A stretch of DNA of 8,299 nucleotides from positions 1 through 8,299 of the forward strand of contig SPBY01000113.1 in assembly GCA_004525825.1 (NCBI GenBank), in the 5' to 3' direction. The notes under the pieces were generated by a model that searched no databases, had not been told where the DNA came from, and saw nothing but the letters and a program-made list of their open reading frames with translations. Of this stretch, positions 6,633-8,299 are shown piece after piece; positions within the stretch are counted from its first letter, which is position 1, and each line of letters starts with the position of its first letter. A program made the translations under genes and the position numbers. The DNA comes from Bacteroidia bacterium. GTDB lineage: Bacteria; Bacteroidota; Bacteroidia; Bacteroidales; GCA-2748055.

Positions 6633-8033
6633 ATGGGACAAAAGCAGGATGAATTGCTGAAACGTATTCAGAAACTGGTGAGAAAGAACCAGAATCTGTT
6701 AAGTATGAATGAAATGCTTCGGATGGCTGTCAATGAGCTGAGCGAAAAGAATGAGATGATGCAACTCCAGCTGCAAGAGGCGCATATGGAGGTAAAGGTG
6801 AAGGGAGGAGAATTACCCAAGGTCCAGGAGCGGGTAAAGAAGTACAACATGGCCACTGTACTTTTTGCTTACATCGCAGGCTTTAAGCATCTGACCGATG
6901 ATGTATCTTCGGAGGCGGCCATGGACCAGCTGGACGAGGTTTTGATCGAATTTGACAGAGTACTCAAGAAGTATAAGATCCATAAGATTAAGACTATAGG
7001 CGATACATATATGGCCGCAGGGGGTATCCCGGTGAAAAACATCACCAATCCCATTGATGTGGTGATGGCTGCCCTGGAGATGAATATGTTCCTGAATCAA
7101 CTAAGACGCATAGATGGACGGAGTTACTGGAAGATGAGTCTGGGCATCCATACAGGTCCGGTCACAGCCATTGTTTCGGGAAAAAGGAAGATCACTTATG
7201 ACATCAAGGGTGATACTGTCAACATTGCACACCGGATGCAAGGTGTGGGGGACAATGGAAAGATCCTCGTATCGGTGATGACCTACGAGTTGATCAAGGA
7301 GTTCTTTATCTGCGAATACTATGGAAAGATGCCGGTGAAGTACAAAGGCGACCTGGAGATGTTTGTGGTGAACGGGATTCGTACCGAGTTCTCCTTGAGC
7401 GGCAAAGGGACTTTACCCAATGCTTTGTTCAGTACCAAATTCAAACTGCTCCAGTTTAACGATCTCCAGGAACTGATACTCGATATACTTGAAAAAGAGC
7501 TCCCTGCCTATCTTTACTACCACAATGTAAAGCATACCGTGGATGTGGTCACCGAGGTTGAACTGATCGGGTGGGCCGAGGGACTCAACGATGAAGAGAT
7601 CCTTCTATTAAAGACAGCCGCACTCTTTCATGATGCGGGGCACACTGTGGCCTATGATGAACATGAGTACCATGGCACGCAATTGGTGAAGGAGTGGCTT
7701 CCCGGATACGGATACACGCAGGAGCAGATCGAAAAAATCTGCGGCATCATCATGGCTACCAAACTGCCTCCGCAACCCAAGGACATTCACCAGGAGATCA
7801 TCTGTGATGCGGACCTGGATTACCTGGGTAGAAGCGATATGATACCGGTCTCAAACACTCTATACAAGGAACTGCATGAACAGAATAAGATCGGGAGCTT
7901 CAATGACTGGAACAAACTTCAGGTGAAGTTTATTACGGGTCACACCTATTTCACCAAGACTGCACAAAGCCTTCGAGAGGTGAACAAGCAGAAACAGATT
8001 GAGCGGATTCGCCATCTGATCACCGACGACTGA
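6633..8033 (+). CDS. coiled-coil / class III nucleotide cyclase / HD phosphohydrolase fusion protein
   Basis: This 466-residue cytosolic protein has no signal peptide or membrane segment. Residues 1-58 look like a coiled coil (LLKRIQKLVRKNQNLL onward), presumably for dimerisation. Residues about 70-250 are a class III cyclase domain: second metal Asp D124 in KTIGDTYMAAGG, adenine-type K120, D190 in TYDIKGD, and transition-state N197 and R201 in VNIAHR. The first metal-binding Asp, normally in an FADIxGF-type motif, is Tyr here (FAYIAGF, Y80), so ATP turnover may be lost or reduced. Residues about 290-410 are an HD domain: H301 in VKHTVDVV, H333-D334 in LFHDAGH, H344 and H347, and D392/D394 in CDADLDYLGR. 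The metal ligands look intact, so phosphohydrolase or cyclic-nucleotide phosphodiesterase activity is plausible. The substrate is unknown. The gene is divergent from the nuclease-uvrB unit, starts at ATG 6633 with no Shine-Dalgarno sequence, and is probably a single-gene unit. The domain calls are firm; the cellular role is inference. Confidence 0.88.
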   Translation: MGQKQDELLKRIQKLVRKNQNLLSMNEMLRMAVNELSEKNEMMQLQLQEAHMEVKVKGGELPKVQERVKKYNMATVLFAYIAGFKHLTDDVSSEAAMDQLDEVLIEFDRVLKKYKIHKIKTIGDTYMAAGGIPVKNITNPIDVVMAALEMNMFLNQLRRIDGRSYWKMSLGIHTGPVTAIVSGKRKITYDIKGDTVNIAHRMQGVGDNGKILVSVMTYELIKEFFICEYYGKMPVKYKGDLEMFVVNGIRTEFSLSGKGTLPNALFSTKFKLLQFNDLQELILDILEKELPAYLYYHNVKHTVDVVTEVELIGWAEGLNDEEILLLKTAALFHDAGHTVAYDEHEYHGTQLVKEWLPGYGYTQEQIEKICGIIMATKLPPQPKDIHQEIICDADLDYLGRSDMIPVSNTLYKELHEQNKIGSFNDWNKLQVKFITGHTYFTKTAQSLREVNKQKQIERIRHLITDD

Positions 8034-8046
8034 CCCTTGCTGCAAG

Positions 8047-8076
8047 TTCTGATTATCTGAATTAATGCTATTTTTG
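8047..8076 (+). promoter_or_regulatory. possible promoter of the DUF1028 gene
   Basis: TATTTTTG at 8069-8076 is an exact TAnnTTTG match, 26 bases before the ATG at 8103. TTC at 8047-8049, 19 bases upstream, is one mismatch from the TTG '-33' box. Transcription would start near 8083, leaving a leader of about 20 A-rich bases. No terminator hairpin was seen between the cyclase-HD stop (8033) and this site. Confidence 0.5.
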
Positions 8077-8102
8077 AACTGACGCTAACAAAAATCCGAA
8101 CC

Positions 8103-8299
8103 ATGTCAGCAAAAAATGCAATGCTTGTATGCGCCCTTTTCCTTCTTTTTCCTGCTAAGCCCACTGAAGCCCAGGTTCATCCAGAATCTGGCGATCCGCT
8201 GGCCCATACCTTTTCCATTGTGGCCCGGGATACGGCCACTGGTGAAATGGCCATTGGGGTTCAGAGCCACTGGTTTTCGGTGGGTACTATCGTATCCTG
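8103..8299 (+). CDS. secreted DUF1028-family protein (N-terminal part, cut by window edge)
   Basis: ATG at 8103 opens 65 codons that run off the right edge. Residues 1-23 form a signal peptide with a hydrophobic core (MLVCALFLLF) and a probable cleavage site after TEA (21-23), before Q24. Cys10 lies inside the hydrophobic core and is not a lipobox cysteine. The mature part soon reaches HTFSIVARDTATGEMAIGVQ (residues 35-54), followed by SHWFSVGTIV. This matches the start of DUF1028, a family with an Ntn-hydrolase-like fold whose members usually begin TFSIVARD and continue with a GVAVQS-type strand and an F-x-VG segment. Its substrate is not established to my knowledge. Only the beginning is present, so active-site completeness and total length cannot be judged. 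Confidence 0.85.
   Translation, partial: MSAKNAMLVCALFLLFPAKPTEAQVHPESGDPLAHTFSIVARDTATGEMAIGVQSHWFSVGTIVS

Noticed and set aside
8037..8047. Small inverted repeat CTTG-CTG-CAAG-type sequence after the cyclase-HD stop
   Set aside because: The stem is only four base pairs with a three-base loop and no T run. It is too weak to be a terminator.

Overview
The window looks like chromosomal DNA of a Bacteroidota (Bacteroidetes) bacterium. The best evidence is the primary sigma factor: it is only 286 residues long, lacks region 1.1 and has the sequence style of the Bacteroidota RpoD. Supporting evidence is that several upstream regions carry the phylum's TAnnTTTG '-7' element instead of E. coli-type boxes, and that starts lack clear Shine-Dalgarno sequences and often sit behind A-rich stretches. 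No tRNA, rRNA, CRISPR array, insertion sequence or phage gene was seen. Most of the window is housekeeping DNA.

Layout. (1) Positions 1-112 may hold the tail of a plus-strand gene entering from the left (low confidence), convergent with dapF. (2) dapF (diaminopimelate epimerase) is on the minus strand. It is divergent from (3) a membrane-anchored DegP/HtrA protease with two PDZ domains on the plus strand. (4) The primary sigma factor rpoD follows on the plus strand with a near-ideal Bacteroidota promoter and ends at a rho-independent terminator. (5) uvrB and, upstream of it, an exported endonuclease/exonuclease/phosphatase-family protein form a tightly coupled minus-strand pair with a 1-base gap. 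(6) Divergent from that pair is a plus-strand gene encoding a coiled coil, a class III nucleotide cyclase domain and an HD phosphohydrolase domain. (7) A secreted DUF1028-family protein begins near the right edge and is cut off by it.

How they relate. dapF serves lysine and peptidoglycan precursor synthesis, the DegP protein handles envelope protein quality control, RpoD drives general transcription and UvrB does nucleotide excision repair. These look like independent units, apart from the nuclease-uvrB pair.

The most interesting locus is the cyclase-HD gene. Its cyclase domain keeps the second metal Asp, the adenine-type Lys/Asp pair and the transition-state Asn/Arg. The first metal-binding Asp, however, is Tyr (residue 80, a possible single-base GAC to TAC change), while the HD domain looks intact. 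Its promoter region also carries a perfect 8-bp inverted repeat between the two promoter elements, and the predicted transcript would be nearly leaderless. This may be a nucleotide-sensing or nucleotide-degrading regulator rather than a simple cAMP synthase; that is inference.
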